Assembly (NCBI RefSeq): GCF_014199935.1
Contig: NZ_JACHOP010000001.1
Location: 372,001 to 436,000 of the forward strand
Source of the DNA: Methylorubrum rhodinum
Lineage (GTDB): Bacteria > Pseudomonadota > Alphaproteobacteria > Rhizobiales > Beijerinckiaceae
Direction: 5' to 3'
DNA length: 64,000 bases
In this document: piece after piece, positions 62,426 through 64,000 of the stretch
Layout of the letters: every line of letters starts with the position of its first letter
Numbering within the stretch: the first letter of the stretch is position 1
Notes under the pieces: model-generated
Told to the model about the DNA's origin: nothing
The model's database searches: none
What the model saw: the letters and a program-made list of their open reading frames with translations, nothing else
Translations under genes and position numbers: made by a program

Positions 62426-62522
62426 GCGGCCTCGGCGACGAATTCGGCTCTGGAAGCTAGAGCGCGGATCGGCGAAGGCGAAGCCGCCGCGTCCGTCCCG
62501 CGCGGCGTCACGGGTGCGACCG

Positions 62523-63245
62523 ATGCGCTTTCCCTCGGAGCTGACCGAAGGCCGCCTCGTGCGGCGCTACAAGCGCTTCCTCGCCGACGTGACGCTTCCC
62601 GACGGGCGCCTCGTCACCGCGCATTGCGCCAACCCCGGCGCGATGCTCGGGCTCACCGCGGAAGGGTCGCGGGTGCTGCTCTCGACCTCGACCAACCCGT
62701 CGCGAAAGCTGCCCTACTCCTGGGAGCTGGTGGAGGCGGACCTGCCCGGCGGGCCGCAATGGGTCGGCATCAACACCGCGCGCCCCAACGCGCTGGTGGC
62801 GGAGGCGTTTCGCGATGGGAGGCTCGCGCCGCTCGCCGGCTACGACACGCTTCGGCCCGAGGTCGCCTACGGCAAGGCGAGCCGCGTCGACTTTTTGGCC
62901 AGCGGCGGCGGCCTGCCGCCCTGCCACGTCGAGGTGAAGAACTGCCACCTGATGCGCCGGCCCGGCCTCGCCGAGTTCCCCGACTGCAAGGCCGCCCGCT
63001 CGGCCCGGCACATGGAGGAACTGGCGAACGTGGTGCGGGAGGGCGGCCGGGCGATGCTGATCGTGGTGATCCAGATGCGGGCGGATCGGTTCGATGTGGC
63101 GCGCGACATCGATCCGGGGTTCGATCGGGCGTTTCGGGAGGCCTTGGCGGCGGGAGTGGAGGCCTATGCGTATCGGTGTGAGGTTGGGTTGGAGGGGGTG
63201 GTGATTGCGGAGGCGGTGCCGGTCGTTGATGGCCACTCTGCTTGA
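62523..63245 (+). CDS. sfsA: DNA/RNA nuclease SfsA
   Basis: A 240-residue protein of the SfsA family, first described as a sugar fermentation stimulator with DNA-binding activity and later assigned a nuclease-like fold. Motifs are GRLVRRYKRFLADVTLPDGR, VTAHCANPGAMLGLTAEGSR, GKASRVDFLASGGG, CHVEVKNCHL and FPDCKAARSARHMEELANVV. The ATG at 62523 was chosen since longer frames run into the cinA-like start region. It is convergent with the GGDEF gene. Confidence 0.94.
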   Translation: MRFPSELTEGRLVRRYKRFLADVTLPDGRLVTAHCANPGAMLGLTAEGSRVLLSTSTNPSRKLPYSWELVEADLPGGPQWVGINTARPNALVAEAFRDGRLAPLAGYDTLRPEVAYGKASRVDFLASGGGLPPCHVEVKNCHLMRRPGLAEFPDCKAARSARHMEELANVVREGGRAMLIVVIQMRADRFDVARDIDPGFDRAFREALAAGVEAYAYRCEVGLEGVVIAEAVPVVDGHSA

Positions 63246-63299
63246 TCGATGCAAATCTTCATAAATTTCACCAAAGTAGTTATTTTTGCAAGGCAGTAC

Positions 63300-64000
63300 C
63301 TAGGCTGCCTTTTGATCCATTACTATGGTATATGTCAAATCCTCGTTGCCGCGAGGTTCGATTGCCGTCGCCGTCAAAATCCGATTGCGGCCCGATGCCT
63401 TGGCAGCGTAGAGCGCACGATCGGCGGCGACATATAACTCGTCGATACTTTGATCATCAAATCTTAATGCAAGACCACCTGATACGGACACCGACACTTT
63501 CTGACCCTCGACTGAGATCGAAGCAGAGGCAACAGCTTCACGAAATTTGTTGAGGCGCAGCTCCAGCAATTTTTGCGCCACCTTCGATGACAGAAAGGCG
63601 AATTCTTCTCCGCCGACCCGCCCCACGCGTCCAAGATCGCCGAGGTGATCCGCCATGAGCCGCGCCACTGCGCAAATCACAGCATCTCCGACAAGATGAC
63701 CATAACGGTCATTGACCTGCTTAAAGTGATCGATGTCGACAATTGCCAAAGCCATGTCATCAGCTGTGTCTTCAGAAGCAAATAGGGCGCGACGATTCAG
63801 CAATCCAGTGAGCGGGTCGGTCCGGCTCAAGTGCTCGACTTCGACCTTGGCGCGGTACAGTTCAAGTTGTGTCCTGCCGATGGCGCGCGATGCCACAAAG
63901 GCGACACATCCGGCTATCCCGAATGCCAGGGCGCAGATGTGCAGCATACTGCCCCAGCTCGAAAAGAACACGACTTGGTCGACAGCGGAGATGGATACGG
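63300..64000 (-). CDS. Diguanylate cyclase (GGDEF) protein, N-terminal part outside window
   Basis: A GGDEF-domain enzyme that should make cyclic di-GMP. The frame is open through the right edge, so the start is not seen. The visible part begins with a hydrophobic helix (MLHICALAFGIAGCVAFVAS), suggesting a membrane-bound sensor region upstream. The cyclase domain has HLSRTDPLTGLLNRRALFAS, AIVDIDHFKQVNDRYGHLVG and the active site RVGGEEFAFLSS (GGEEF). A typical RxxD inhibitory site is not apparent four residues ahead. The DNA is visibly less GC-rich than the rest of the window, suggesting transfer or relaxed codon use. Confidence 0.93.
   Translation of the reverse strand, partial: VSISAVDQVVFFSSWGSMLHICALAFGIAGCVAFVASRAIGRTQLELYRAKVEVEHLSRTDPLTGLLNRRALFASEDTADDMALAIVDIDHFKQVNDRYGHLVGDAVICAVARLMADHLGDLGRVGRVGGEEFAFLSSKVAQKLLELRLNKFREAVASASISVEGQKVSVSVSGGLALRFDDQSIDELYVAADRALYAAKASGRNRILTATAIEPRGNEDLTYTIVMDQKAA

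Overview
The window is a GC-rich stretch of an alphaproteobacterial chromosome, most likely from the Hyphomicrobiales and probably Methylobacterium/Methylorubrum. This rests on the rhizobial-type flagellar genes (MotC, MotE, the regulator FtcR, the order flgB-flgC-fliE-flgG-flgA-flgI-motE-flgH-fliL-fliP), on the carA / yqeY / dnaG / rpoD neighbourhood, and on abundant class III cyclases and palindromic repeats between genes. Species identity is inference. No tRNA, rRNA, CRISPR array, prophage or insertion sequence is visible.

Region 1-10.7 kb: the end of pdxA, rsmA, a large FecR/RTX-type surface protein next to a CHASE2 adenylate cyclase, a SulP anion transporter and a second membrane cyclase. 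Region 10.9-16.8 kb: lrgA-lrgB, a TerB-like protein, and the molybdate transporter genes modA-modB and modC, separated by a glutathione transferase on the other strand. A 56-residue Rmf/CrpP-like gene sits upstream of modA. Region 17-28.4 kb: prmA, a soluble double-PAS chemoreceptor, an AraC regulator, a proline aminopeptidase, a DUF4926/DUF6883-like pair, a phosphatase plus fructosamine-kinase pair that suggests protein deglycation, an SbmA/YddA-type ABC exporter and a third cyclase. Region 28.4-37.5 kb: carA, yqeY, a two-gene beta-propeller operon, dnaG, rpoD and its terminator.

Region 37.5-61.6 kb: a large heparinase-like gene faces away from the flagellar cluster. On the plus strand are rod genes (flgB, flgC, fliE, flgG), ring genes (flgA, flgI, flgH), motor accessory genes (motE, fliL), the export gate gene fliP, then fliF, a fliH-like gene, motB, motC, an unusually large fliK and a lytic transglycosylase. 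On the minus strand are fliN, fliG, flhB, an unknown gene and ftcR. A ParDE-like toxin-antitoxin module sits between fliP and fliF. The rest of the flagellar set (flgF, fliI, fliM, fliQ, fliR, flhA, motA, flagellin) is not here. The window ends with a cinA-like gene, sfsA and a partial GGDEF gene of visibly lower GC.

The most unusual signal is a set of palindromic repeat elements. One family occurs four times between genes and another twice. In three exported flagellar proteins (MotE, FliP, MotC) a palindromic element lies inside the reading frame, between a start codon that overlaps the upstream stop and the signal peptide, so the repeats appear to be translated as N-terminal leaders.
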